From positions 1 through 32,812 of the IMG/VR virus record IMGVR_UViG_3300021077_000037: a stretch of 32,812 nucleotides of DNA. One strand, given 5' to 3'. The position numbers were made by a program, and so were the translations under genes. The notes under the pieces are model-generated. The model was not told where the DNA came from and ran no database searches. It was given only the letters and a program-made list of their open reading frames with translations. The first letter of the stretch is position 1; each line of letters starts with the position of its first letter. This document shows, piece after piece, positions 25,577 to 31,778 of this stretch. This DNA comes from a virus.

Positions 25577-26596
25577 TTATAAAGCATTTTTATTGACGGG
25601 ATGGTCCATGGAGCCTTTGAATGTTATAGAAACTCCTATACGGTCACCGGGGATGGTTAACGCCCCATTTAATTCATTCCATACACGGTCAAATTCGTCT
25701 GCCATATTAAGGGGTTGGGCTGCTGCCGCCGTTTGGCGGGATGTAGCAAGCCCCGCTTCATAATCTCGCATGGAGACACTTGAAGTATGAACCAAAGAAG
25801 GTGAAACCAGACAGGCATTAAATGAAGTAACCAAATCCATTGAATTTACTTTAGTCACCGAAATTGAATCCACCGACCTTGAAGTAGGAACCAAGGGCTT
25901 CATAGTATCAGCCAGTCCAGTGGATTTTTTCCATATATTGGTTTGACGTTCAATGATTGTTTTTGTCTCCTGATTTATTTTATTGTAAATTGAACTGGAA
26001 GACCCGAAGTCATTGAAGTAATCCCCAAACAAAGATACCGAGCCAGACTTTTGTAAGTTAGGTTCAAGGTCAGTGCTGCCAGAATTAAGTAATAAGACAG
26101 AATCTTTTTTTTCTTCTTCTTTCTTAAAATCTTTTTTTTCTATCTTCTTTTTAGGTTCATGCCATGAACACTCTCTGTTCATGGCATGAACACCTACCTG
26201 TTCATGGCATGAACACTCTCTGTTCATGGCATGAACATAACTCGATTTGGGTCTGCGTTGTTTCTGCTTGGATTTTACGGATTTATTGTTCATGGCATGA
26301 ACAATCCATGCTACAAATTGGTCATACGAAAACTCTATTGTAATGGCTTTCTGGACCCCCGTCTTTTTGACAAACGGCCATACATTCAAGATTTTACTGA
26401 CTAACCCGACTGAAATACCAGTCTCTTTGGATAATTGTCGAACATGGAATACCCATCCTCGTCCCTCGTTTGCTTTGGTCAAATTGCTCTGATAAAGCAT
26501 TTTATCCAGAAGAACGTATTCGGAAGTGGTTAAAATAGCCAGCCATTCAAGCTGTGCTCGATTGTGTCGTTTTTCAGTATTTGATTTTACGCTCAT
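25577..26596 (-). CDS. Replication initiator, O-like winged-helix protein with internal origin
   Basis: A 339-residue protein. Residues ~15-85 look like a winged-helix DNA-binding domain (EWLAILTTSEYVLLDKMLYQ; WVFHVRQLSKETGISVGLVS, where the recognition-helix motif is SKETGISVGLVSKIL). Residues ~100-145 carry VHAMN repeats because the gene holds five 17-bp palindromes here. They are followed by a Lys/Glu-rich stretch and a disordered Ser/Thr/Asn-rich region, then a helical C-terminus (ADEFDRVWNELNG). The layout matches lambda O: DNA-binding N-domain, origin iterons inside the gene, then an AT-rich tract, C-terminal partner-binding region. With no polymerase or helicase in the genome, it should recruit the host replisome. 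Sequence identity to O was not tested. Confidence 0.7.
   Translation of the reverse strand: MSVKSNTEKRHNRAQLEWLAILTTSEYVLLDKMLYQSNLTKANEGRGWVFHVRQLSKETGISVGLVSKILNVWPFVKKTGVQKAITIEFSYDQFVAWIVHAMNNKSVKSKQKQRRPKSSYVHAMNRECSCHEQVGVHAMNRECSWHEPKKKIEKKDFKKEEEKKDSVLLLNSGSTDLEPNLQKSGSVSLFGDYFNDFGSSSSIYNKINQETKTIIERQTNIWKKSTGLADTMKPLVPTSRSVDSISVTKVNSMDLVTSFNACLVSPSLVHTSSVSMRDYEAGLATSRQTAAAAQPLNMADEFDRVWNELNGALTIPGDRIGVSITFKGSMDHPVNKNAL
26104..26152. other. Purine/pyrimidine AT-rich tract (likely DNA unwinding element)
   Basis: A nearly pure A+G run on the minus strand (poly-A with scattered G) lies directly next to the iterons, on the side toward the C-terminal codons. In lambda the AT-rich tract flanks the O iterons on the same side. 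Low thermal stability makes this the probable first melting site. Confidence 0.65.
26154..26303. repeat. Five palindromic origin iterons
   Basis: TGTTCATGGCATGAACA (8-bp arms around a G) occurs exactly at 26176, 26199, 26221 and 26287; a near copy with C as the centre and G first starts at 26154. Spacings are 22, 23, 22 and 66 bp, i.e. two or six helical turns, so the sites face the same side of the helix. They lie inside the initiator gene and are adjacent to the AT-rich tract, the standard composition of a replication origin. Confidence 0.85.
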
Positions 26597-26604
26597 AATT
26601 TCCC

Positions 26605-26775
26605 TTATTTTCTTGATGCTTCAAATTCTTGGGTTTTGCTGCGGACGTATTGTTTAACATCTTCATGGATAACCTCGGGCATCAAAAAGCTGGTCATGAT
26701 GTAGCCCATAGCTTTCTTCTTATTTCTGTATTTCTTGTTTTCAGCCCTTCTTTGTTCAAGTGTTTTCTTTACCAT
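26605..26775 (-). CDS. Small basic protein (56 residues)
   Basis: ATG 26775 opens a 56-codon frame: MVKKTLEQRRAENKKYRNKK, then YIMTSFLMPEVIHEDVKQYV. Stop 8 bp before the initiator start. A strongly basic N-terminal helix and a second helix suggest nucleic-acid or protein binding. Being the first gene of the minus operon, it may regulate the initiator or its promoter. No family recognised. Confidence 0.55.
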   Translation of the reverse strand: MVKKTLEQRRAENKKYRNKKKAMGYIMTSFLMPEVIHEDVKQYVRSKTQEFEASRK

Positions 26776-26794
26776 ATGTTAGTTTGATTGATTG

Positions 26795-26807
26795 TTATAC
26801 CGTATAA
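26795..26807. promoter_or_regulatory. 13-bp palindrome in the minus-operon leader (possible operator)
   Basis: TTATAC-C-GTATAA, a perfect 6-bp dyad around one base, 20 bp upstream of the 56-residue gene. It overlaps a weak -10-like TATAAC. A repressor-sized target at this point would control the initiator operon. No matching -35 is convincing. Confidence 0.4.
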
Positions 26808-26847
26808 GTATAATACTGAAATTGAAAAATACTAAAATATTTGATAT

Positions 26848-26881
26848 AAAAAATCCCCGATAGAATTGCTTCTATCAGGGA
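26848..26881 (-). terminator. Intrinsic terminator on the minus strand, upstream of the initiator operon
   Basis: TCCC/GGGA plus GATAGAA/TTCTATC arms (one C-A mismatch) around a TTGC loop, followed on the minus strand by six T. It can stop minus-strand transcripts before the initiator operon, so either a short RNA ends here or incoming read-through is cut. Confidence 0.75.
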
Positions 26882-26886
26882 GTGAA

Positions 26887-26923
26887 ATCGAGCTTTGTTG
26901 GGAGCGTAAACCAACTGCTCGAT
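26887..26923 (-). ncRNA. Possible small structured RNA ending at the terminator
   Basis: On the minus strand a two-part hairpin (ATCGAGC/GCTCGAT with inner GTTGG/CCAAC) is followed by 5 unpaired bases and then the terminator. TTGAAC (26952-26947) with 17 bp and TATTAC (26929-26924) could be a promoter, but transcription would begin within the hairpin, so the transcript start is uncertain. The hairpin could also be a protein site. Confidence 0.35.
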
Positions 26924-27023
26924 GTAATATATGTATGGTTCCAAATGTTCAAAATATTTTTTAACTATTTTTTACGTTTTAATATTTTTAAATCATAGTT
27001 ATATCTGTAACAAAAACTCCTAT

Positions 27024-27191
27024 ATGAAGAAACAAACCCAAAAATCGCAGAGCATAAACATCTCTTCTGAGCTATGTGAACGCATTCGTAAACATCTAAA
27101 CCCCAATGGTATAACCATCAAGTGGTGGTGTGAAGACAAATTGATTGCCGCACTGGAAGCCGATGAGAAACTCTCCAAGAAAAAGGTGTAA
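27024..27191 (+). CDS. Small ribbon-helix-helix-like protein
   Basis: A 55-residue protein starting at ATG 27024 (an upstream frame would cross the AT-rich control region). The first ~15 residues are polar (MKKQTQKSQS), then INISSELCERIRKHL, NGITIKWWCEDKLIAALEAD, consistent with a beta-strand and two helices of an Arc/MetJ-type DNA-binding protein. One base separates it from the next gene. It may be an early regulator. Confidence 0.5.
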   Translation: MKKQTQKSQSINISSELCERIRKHLNPNGITIKWWCEDKLIAALEADEKLSKKKV

Positions 27192-27192
27192 C

Positions 27193-27672
27193 ATGGACAT
27201 CACCCCCGACCTCCTGCTTCGGCTCAATAACACTTTCAAAGGCATATGTTCCCGCTGTAGCGACCCCCGGAACCGGCACTATGGTGCCCGGGGCATCTCG
27301 GTTGACAAACGGTGGGAAAAGAACCCATTGGTCTTTATCGTCTTTTGTTTAAAGAATGGCTGGAAACCCGGACTGGAAGTGGACCGGATTGATAACGATA
27401 AAGATTATACCCCCAAAAATGTTCAATTTGTGTCACACTGTATAAATTTAGCCAATAGAGGTCATGGAAACCTCAAAACTGGCTTTGGAGGAAGAACTTA
27501 CAAATTACCGCTGAATATATCTTTTGCCAAATCCCGCAAATACCGCCAGAAGCCCTATTGCGTGGTTGTTAAGAGGGAGGGGCGTACTTTCAACGTTGGG
27601 TCGTTCAAAACGCTCCCAGAGGCCGTCAGAGCACGGGACGAGGCCCTTAGACGCATTGATGATAAGCAATAA
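27193..27672 (+). CDS. HNH-like endonuclease with AP2 DNA-binding domain
   Basis: A 159-residue protein. The N-terminal half has the pattern of the phage HNH/AP2 family: SRCSDPRNRHYGARGISVDKR, then LEVDRIDNDKDYTPKNVQFV, 'W...NG...GL..DRiDN.g.Y.peN.r.v'. The C-terminal AP2-like region is YCVVVKREGRTFNVGSF and VRARDEALRRI. Such nucleases are typically mobile endonucleases. No interrupted gene was identified around it, so it is free-standing. Confidence 0.68.
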   Translation: MDITPDLLLRLNNTFKGICSRCSDPRNRHYGARGISVDKRWEKNPLVFIVFCLKNGWKPGLEVDRIDNDKDYTPKNVQFVSHCINLANRGHGNLKTGFGGRTYKLPLNISFAKSRKYRQKPYCVVVKREGRTFNVGSFKTLPEAVRARDEALRRIDDKQ

Positions 27673-27676
27673 GCAT

Positions 27677-27943
27677 ATGGACACACCATCCATGCCTGCA
27701 ACGAACATGAGCCTTAATCTGGAACTCCTACGAAAGAAGAAAGTGGCTCTCTGTGGCCAGAGTGTCACCGTTGAGCAATTCTCGGTCAAGGATGATCTGG
27801 CAGCAATTCTTTCCTTGAGTTTGAAAGGGGAGACGGTGAACAAAAAAAGTATCCTGATCGAGAAAATGAAGACTGCCCTGCCCTTTGTGAGTGAGGAAAT
27901 CAAACCATTTGCGGAAGCAATCTTACAAATCTACCAAAAGTAA
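27677..27943 (+). CDS. Unknown small protein (88 residues)
   Basis: ATG 27677 lies 4 bp after the HNH-AP2 stop. It is helical and mixed-charge (SLNLELLRKKKVALCGQSVT, KKSILIEKMKTALPFVSEEI). No motif recognised. Longer upstream frames overlap the HNH gene and are unlikely. Confidence 0.5.
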   Translation: MDTPSMPATNMSLNLELLRKKKVALCGQSVTVEQFSVKDDLAAILSLSLKGETVNKKSILIEKMKTALPFVSEEIKPFAEAILQIYQK

Positions 27944-28219
27944 AACTCCCACCACAAGGCAGGAGTTCATCCATTGCCATTGCCGCCGAGGAGAAAAACG
28001 GGGGTTTAATGGCAATGGAAATTGGAAAAGTGAAGCAAAGGAAAAAAATGCTGAACATCCATGCTTCACTCACTGGTGCGTCATTGATAATACCATTGCG
28101 GTCTATCTCGGCACCAGATTAAAATTGATGAGGTCCAGAACATTGCTCCGTTCATCAGCATCAATATTCAAGACCTCCATTGAGAGTCATTCTCTCGTTG
28201 CCGATAACTATACACAACC
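27944..28219 (+). other. 276-bp interval dense in inverted repeats, no clear gene
   Basis: Perfect arms: TCCATTGCCATT/AATGGCAATGGA (27970-27981, 28008-28019); AGTGAAGCA/TGCTTCACT (28029-28037, 28062-28070); CTGGTGC/GCACCAG (28073-28079, 28111-28117) with inner GATA/TATC and ACC/GGT pairs; ATTGATG/CATCAAT; GAGGTC/GACCTC; GAGAG/CTCTC (28182-28196). The first pair is very unlikely by chance. Possible coding: an open frame 27891-28223 (110 codons, ends with ATGA over the HNH start) and a 37-codon frame from 28009; neither has a convincing start. It could be a structured leader RNA or a regulatory site for the next gene. Confidence 0.6.
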
Positions 28220-28531
28220 ATGACCAAAAATACAAAGATATTGACACCCAAGGAAAAAAGAAAAAAAGACCGGGAATTTTCCAAATTAATTCATGCTCGT
28301 GATAACCGAACCTGTCAACGTTGTGGACGCACCAATTGTAAGATTGATGTATCCCACTGCATACCAAGAGAAGTGTTGGCAACCCGGTGGCTGGAAGAAA
28401 ATTGTGTATCCCTTTGCGTCAAATGCCATAAATTTGGGTCAAAATCATGGCACAAAAATCCACTTTCGTCGTATCAATGGTTTCGGGAAAAGTATGGTGA
28501 AGAGAGAATCCAATTCTTATTGTCTTTTTAA
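28220..28531 (+). CDS. HNH endonuclease, NinG-like
   Basis: A 103-residue protein. Zinc-binding CQRCGRTNCK and CVKCHKF surround SHCIPREVL and TRWLEENCVSLCV. The 'C..Cg......SH.ipr.....l..d..N....C..CH' layout fits HNH nucleases of the lambda NinG type, which act in phage recombination. A basic N-terminus (KEKRKKDREFSKLIHARD) may bind DNA. It converges on and overlaps the minus-strand gene by 4 bp. Confidence 0.7.
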   Translation: MTKNTKILTPKEKRKKDREFSKLIHARDNRTCQRCGRTNCKIDVSHCIPREVLATRWLEENCVSLCVKCHKFGSKSWHKNPLSSYQWFREKYGEERIQFLLSF

Positions 28532-28842
28532 AGCAAGTCTTTGGAAGAATTGACCAAATTGATGATGAAGCCCGGAAACATCGCTTGTGCTTTACGGATG
28601 GCTTGCTGGTCATGCCATTCTTGAGGTTTATCGTCATGGTATATGGTCCGGACAAATGACTTGGTACGAGAGCGAAGCGATTGAACGACGGTATCCATTT
28701 CTTTTTTCTTCAGTTTGAAATCATCAATTCCCTTGTACATATTATGGTTAAAAATAATGACATTACTTTTTATATTTTGATACATTGGATTGGTCGGGAC
28801 CACATTGAAATCGGCTTCCAATTCGGAAAATGGATTATTCAT
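28528..28842 (-). CDS. Unknown protein with leaderless-type promoter
   Basis: A 104-residue protein, helix-rich with a lysine-rich middle (KLKKKEMDTVVQSLRSRTKS) and no recognised domain. TTGAAT-17-TATTAT lies so that transcription would start at or within a base of its ATG. It is the only minus-strand gene in the block of plus genes and faces the HNH gene tail-to-tail. It is probably an early regulator, but nothing in the sequence proves this. Confidence 0.55.
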   Translation of the reverse strand: MNNPFSELEADFNVVPTNPMYQNIKSNVIIFNHNMYKGIDDFKLKKKEMDTVVQSLRSRTKSFVRTIYHDDKPQEWHDQQAIRKAQAMFPGFIINLVNSSKDLL

Positions 28843-28849
28843 GATGAAG

Positions 28850-28878
28850 ATAATACCGTTCTTTCCCTACCTATTCAA
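28850..28878 (-). promoter_or_regulatory. Sigma-70-like promoter, transcription start at the ATG
   Basis: TTGAAT (28878-28873), 17 bp, TATTAT (28855-28850), then 7 bases to ATG 28842. The expected start is at the initiation codon itself, so the message should be leaderless. Confidence 0.6.
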
Positions 28879-28895
28879 GTTTTTATAATCCTACC

Positions 28896-29094
28896 CCAGT
28901 ATTAATAATTAAGAAGAAAAGAAGAAATATAAAAGAAGTTTGAATAACAATATCCGAAGGACCAGTATTAATTATTTCTTTTTTCTGCTTAAGAAGAAAG
29001 AAGAACAAATATATTGCTTTTACTCTTCAAATTCTAAACTCCGAAGGAGAACTCAATTCTTAAAGTACTTTAATGATTAATGTCTTAATACTGG
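28896..29094. repeat. Three copies of TTAATACTGG (possible operators)
   Basis: The 10-mer is in plus orientation at 29085-29094 and in reverse orientation at 28962-28971 and 28896-28905. The 29085 copy overlaps the -10 of a minus promoter; the 28896 copy is just upstream of the promoter for the 104-residue gene. The two reverse copies are each followed by pyrimidine-rich AAGAAG-type stretches, so the block may be partly duplicated. Confidence 0.55.
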
Positions 29095-29125
29095 CATTAT
29101 ACACCCCTATGCCAGTGGTTGTAAA
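29090..29125 (-). promoter_or_regulatory. Strong sigma-70-like promoter inside an inverted repeat
   Basis: TTTACA (29125-29120), 18 bp, TATAAT (29101-29096) on the minus strand. The dyad ACTGGCAT/ATGCCAGT (29090-29097 and 29109-29116, 11-nt gap) covers the spacer and -10, making a likely operator. The transcript would have about 245 nt without any ATG before the 104-residue gene. Confidence 0.6.
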
Positions 29126-29279
29126 GATATTTTAATCGTTTTCGGGGTTATTTTAATTCAATTCTCCGATAGATTGATATTCAAGGCCGAATCAAGTTTC
29201 TTTAATTATAATTTAAACTGATATGGGGAGGTATTTATTTTATTTCTTGATGCCTCAAATGTGGACACCAAAATGGAAT

Positions 29280-29308
29280 TTGACAAATTATGTACAAGGT
29301 GGTATATT
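29280..29308 (+). promoter_or_regulatory. Sigma-70-like promoter for a 37-residue gene, leaderless type
   Basis: TTGACA (29280-29285), 17 bp, TATATT (29303-29308). Six bases separate the -10 from ATG 29315, so transcription should begin at the start codon. Confidence 0.65.
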
Positions 29309-29314
29309 GGTGGC

Positions 29315-29428
29315 ATGAATAAGAACGATATTGTGGATGCTCTCCAAGACCGAAAAGGACAACACATCCATCTTACTTGGTCACGGGTCGCCAAGATTTT
29401 GGTCAATTCCCCGGGGATTTCTCTTTGA
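29315..29428 (+). CDS. Small protein (37 residues) from a leaderless-type promoter
   Basis: The frame MNKNDIVDALQDRKGQHIHL, then WSRVAKILVNSPGISL, is open from the A at the predicted transcription start to TGA. Coherent amino-acid composition, helical, mildly basic. No family recognised. The promoter match is the main reason to believe it. Confidence 0.5.
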   Translation: MNKNDIVDALQDRKGQHIHLTWSRVAKILVNSPGISL

Positions 29429-29462
29429 TTTTCAACCACTTACAGAAATCTTCAAATTTTAA

Positions 29463-29491
29463 TTGACATAACGTACCAGATAGTACATAAT
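29463..29491 (+). promoter_or_regulatory. Sigma-70-like promoter before the 116-residue gene
   Basis: TTGACA (29463-29468), 17 bp with GTACCAGATAGTAC dyad inside, CATAAT (29486-29491). Nine bases lie between -10 and ATG 29501, so the leader is only about 2-3 nt. The GTAC dyad in the spacer is a possible operator. Confidence 0.68.
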
Positions 29492-29498
29492 TATTGAC

Positions 29499-29530
29499 AT
29501 ATGAAACACGAAACTACAAATCCAAACCTA
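29499..29530 (+). repeat. 32-bp direct repeat at gene starts, copy 1
   Basis: From two bases before ATG 29501 through codon 10 this matches 29878-29909 with one mismatch (Thr to Ile codon). Confidence 0.88.
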
Positions 29531-29851
29531 CCATTGACTACCCATAAATTGGCTCATCAGTTGCGGGAACGTCAAATCCATCATGCTATTGATATGGCAC
29601 CGGCAAAAGAAATAGGAATTGCGAAATTCCGTCAAATCGTTTCGTCACTTTCAGATGAAGAAATAATTATGTCCTATCTCACTGATTCCAGAACTCAGGC
29701 ATTGCTCCATGTGGATTGTGACTATGCTTATATCCAAGAGCAGTGTGACCGTGGAAGAATATATTCGTTTTCTGATTTTGACGAGATATTGTCCCATGGA
29801 TGCTTTTGGTTTGCCAACCGTTTGGCAAATCTGGTTCTTTTCGAGAAATAA
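29501..29851 (+). CDS. Unknown early protein (116 residues), paralogous N-terminus
   Basis: Starts MKHETTNPNLPLTTHKLAHQ, then helical sequence with KFRQIVSSLSDEEIIMSYL and a Cys pair around DCDYAYIQEQCD. No domain recognised. Its first 30 bases recur at the start of the next gene with one difference. First gene of a plus-strand set of four running to 30880. Confidence 0.6.
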   Translation: MKHETTNPNLPLTTHKLAHQLRERQIHHAIDMAPAKEIGIAKFRQIVSSLSDEEIIMSYLTDSRTQALLHVDCDYAYIQEQCDRGRIYSFSDFDEILSHGCFWFANRLANLVLFEK

Positions 29852-29877
29852 TTCACTTTCGGGCAACTGATTAAAAA

Positions 29878-29909
29878 ATATGAAACACGAAACTATAAAT
29901 CCAAACCTA
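29878..29909 (+). repeat. 32-bp direct repeat at gene starts, copy 2
   Basis: Matches 29499-29530 with one mismatch. The promoter of copy 1 is not duplicated here, so what is repeated is the translation-start region and first ten codons. Confidence 0.88.
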
Positions 29910-30386
29910 ACATCAAATGGAAATGATATGATGACCGCACACGACCTCCGAGTCCGACAAAAAAGATTGGAAGCGCTATCCAACCACATTAACACCCTGT
30001 GCCAAGATGAATGGAAAGACTTCCCATATGAATGCACGCCAGACTTCTTGGACAAGGAAGGTATTACTGACGAGGAATTGGCATCGTTTGCCGAAGACCG
30101 CCACAGTATTGATGACCGAGTAGCAGAGATTGCCGATGACGTGCCCCAAGCCCACGAATGGACACAAGAGGAAGTTACGGAATTAGCGTTCCGAAACCTT
30201 GATGTCCGGAGGATTGACATCAAGGCAAGAGTACTGTTAGATAGTCGGTGTTTGCTGCGTCTCGATGGAACATTGATCGTTCAATTTTATGTCCAATACC
30301 CGGATGGAGATGGCGATGTGATGGAAGAATGGATTGAGCAGCAATTTCCTTCCGTTCATGAGTTCATTAAATGTTGCTGGGCGTAA
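29880..30386 (+). CDS. Unknown acidic protein (168 residues)
   Basis: Shares the N-terminus MKHETINPNL with the upstream gene, then diverges. It is strongly acidic and helical (DKEGITDEELASFAEDRHSI, VAEIADDVPQAHEWTQEEVT), with a C-terminal beta part (LRLDGTLIVQFYVQYPDGDG). Acidic small early phage proteins often inhibit host DNA-binding proteins by mimicking DNA; that is a possibility only. No family recognised. Confidence 0.6.
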   Translation: MKHETINPNLTSNGNDMMTAHDLRVRQKRLEALSNHINTLCQDEWKDFPYECTPDFLDKEGITDEELASFAEDRHSIDDRVAEIADDVPQAHEWTQEEVTELAFRNLDVRRIDIKARVLLDSRCLLRLDGTLIVQFYVQYPDGDGDVMEEWIEQQFPSVHEFIKCCWA

Positions 30387-30425
30387 CATTATGGTGTCGT
30401 ATTCAGTCACTCAATTTTACAAAAT

Positions 30426-30638
30426 ATGAATCTTAAATCACAACTTAACCAAGAACAATGTCTCCGCAAGCAGGCATATCGTCGGGGTTACAAATTGGTC
30501 AAATATCGTCGGGATAACCGCTGGTATAATCAATATGGTCCCTACGCTTTGACGGAACTCCCCATGGGTCAGATAAAACGGTATGGATTAACCATTGAGG
30601 AAGTGGAGACCATATTGAAGGGGATGGCATTGGTATGA
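30426..30638 (+). CDS. Small basic protein (70 residues)
   Basis: MNLKSQLNQEQCLRKQAYRR, then GYKLVKYRRDNRWYNQYGPY: basic, with Arg/Lys/Tyr clusters that suggest nucleic-acid binding. Its stop overlaps the next start by ATGA. Confidence 0.55.
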   Translation: MNLKSQLNQEQCLRKQAYRRGYKLVKYRRDNRWYNQYGPYALTELPMGQIKRYGLTIEEVETILKGMALV

Positions 30639-30880
30639 TAATCAATTCTTCCCACATCTATGAACAACTGGCTCGGAGGACGATGGAGAGAGCGATAGAG
30701 TCAGGCCCAGTTCCATTGGCCAATAAACCCGTGATAACATTGACGGCGGAACAAAAGAAGAAATTGTGGAAGACATTGCTGACCAGTCCCTTGACCAAGG
30801 CCCGCATCCGCACACGTAATCCTCGTCAATGGGTCCGGGTTGTCAAACTGCTCAACAAGCACGGTGTGCAGTGGCATTAA
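30635..30880 (+). CDS. Small basic protein (81 residues)
   Basis: Coupled by ATGA overlap to the preceding gene. Basic helices (AEQKKKLWKTLL, KARIRTRNPRQWVRVVKLL). Last gene of the plus block; it faces the peptidase gene tail-to-tail, 35 bp apart, with no clear terminator between. Confidence 0.55.
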   Translation: MIINSSHIYEQLARRTMERAIESGPVPLANKPVITLTAEQKKKLWKTLLTSPLTKARIRTRNPRQWVRVVKLLNKHGVQWH

Positions 30881-30915
30881 ACCACTCTACATCGTTTGTG
30901 GGGCATCTTGATTGA

Positions 30916-31728
30916 TTATGACTGCACTGCTGCCAAATCCGTAATCAAACGCCCAATATCAAACCCAGAGGGTGCTAGACCTGTATTGGCAATCCAATCA
31001 GGAGAAATGACCGCATATGCCTCCTCCAATTGAGTATTGACCCATTCTTTAGTTGCCAGTTGGATTGCTCCCCATGTCACCACCCCGAAGCCACTGGCAT
31101 CATAGCCAATAATTGGGAAAGCATGACCTCCAATGTAATCATTTGAAGTAGGAGACCATTCTTTTTGTTCATTGAATGAGTCCATATCCGCCTGAGTAAG
31201 GTTTGCTCCAGTGTACACTGCGCCGAATAACCAAGTGGCAATCTTCAGGTGATTGAGATTCTGAGGATTAATGGAAACAAATGCTCCAATCTTTCTACCA
31301 GCAATTCCATTTCTCTGCCAATACTTCAAGACATCCAGTTCATTGGCTCCATTATCGGTGGGGTTATTTCCATATTCATCTGTTTTTGAGGCATCATATC
31401 CAGTAATGGAACTATATGCGGATAGGATTTGGTCATCAGTGGGAATGAATAATGAACTCGCATTACTGGTCCAGAGCATTTCCATGTGACCGGCACCAGC
31501 ACAAGTACAATCACCAACCAAATCATTCTTCATCATCCCCCACGAGCCACTGGGTATATGTTGACCCCAATTGATGGAGTCGGGAGGAGTTAAAATTGGA
31601 GACAGATACTTCGCCAATTTCAACGTGCGACTATCGTGTCTTACTGGGGTTCTGCCGAGTTTTAGGTTCATGCAATCAATGGTTAAAGCCATCATTTTGA
31701 TGGACTTCCACAAAATCGTCCCATTCAT
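30916..31728 (-). CDS. Papain-like (C1-type fold) cysteine peptidase
   Basis: Up to 270 residues. Key motifs: WGMMKNDLVGDCTCAGAGHM (Cys in GDC or TC as nucleophile, helix start), GGHAFPIIGYD (catalytic His), GVVTWGAIQLATKEW (Trp/polar third residue), then EEAYAVISPDWI. They match a widespread phage/bacterial papain-fold group with 'NDxxGDC..AG.AH ... GGHA...vGYD...g.vtWG'. Position after the holin-like gene suggests a lysis endopeptidase, but tail-associated or protein-processing roles are also possible. Starts at Met12/13 or Met20 would remove a poorly supported N-terminus. Confidence 0.72.
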   Translation of the reverse strand: MNGTILWKSIKMMALTIDCMNLKLGRTPVRHDSRTLKLAKYLSPILTPPDSINWGQHIPSGSWGMMKNDLVGDCTCAGAGHMEMLWTSNASSLFIPTDDQILSAYSSITGYDASKTDEYGNNPTDNGANELDVLKYWQRNGIAGRKIGAFVSINPQNLNHLKIATWLFGAVYTGANLTQADMDSFNEQKEWSPTSNDYIGGHAFPIIGYDASGFGVVTWGAIQLATKEWVNTQLEEAYAVISPDWIANTGLAPSGFDIGRLITDLAAVQS

Positions 31729-31740
31729 CCCAATTCCGAG

Positions 31741-31769
31741 TTGACACTTGGTCGGGGATATAATATAAT
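31741..31769 (+). promoter_or_regulatory. Perfect-consensus sigma-70 promoter, plus strand
   Basis: TTGACA (31741-31746), 17 bp, TATAAT (31764-31769): the best promoter in the window. It points rightward into the antisense strand of the holin-like gene. Nine bases lie between -10 and ATG 31779. The GATATAATATAATATC dyad around the -10 could bind a repressor. Confidence 0.8.
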
Positions 31770-31778
31770 ATCGGTCGT

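Noticed and set aside
26154-26303. Evenly spaced repeats that could suggest a CRISPR array
   Set aside because: The repeats are 17-bp perfect palindromes with 5-6 bp gaps inside a gene; CRISPR spacers would be ~30 bp and there are no cas genes.
26881-26930. A GAGC/GCTC stem with a loop containing AGTTGG, resembling a tRNA D-arm
   Set aside because: No acceptor stem, anticodon stem or T-arm (GGTTC) can be built around it; it fits a simple hairpin better.
27891-28223. Open frame of 110 codons whose stop overlaps the HNH start
   Set aside because: Its start lies inside the upstream gene and its body covers inverted repeats; the composition is irregular. The ATGA overlap is the only point in favour, so it is noted but not listed as a gene.
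27944-28531. Group I or II intron carrying an HNH endonuclease
   Set aside because: No split gene flanks it and no recognisable intron core motifs were found; the HNH is a NinG-like free gene.
29651-30223. A 190-codon minus-strand open frame
   Set aside because: It is antisense to two plus-strand genes with better starts and a strong promoter; residues look like a shadow of coding DNA.
30881-30915. Terminator between the converging genes
   Set aside because: Only a 4-bp CCAC/GTGG pair with no T-run is present.
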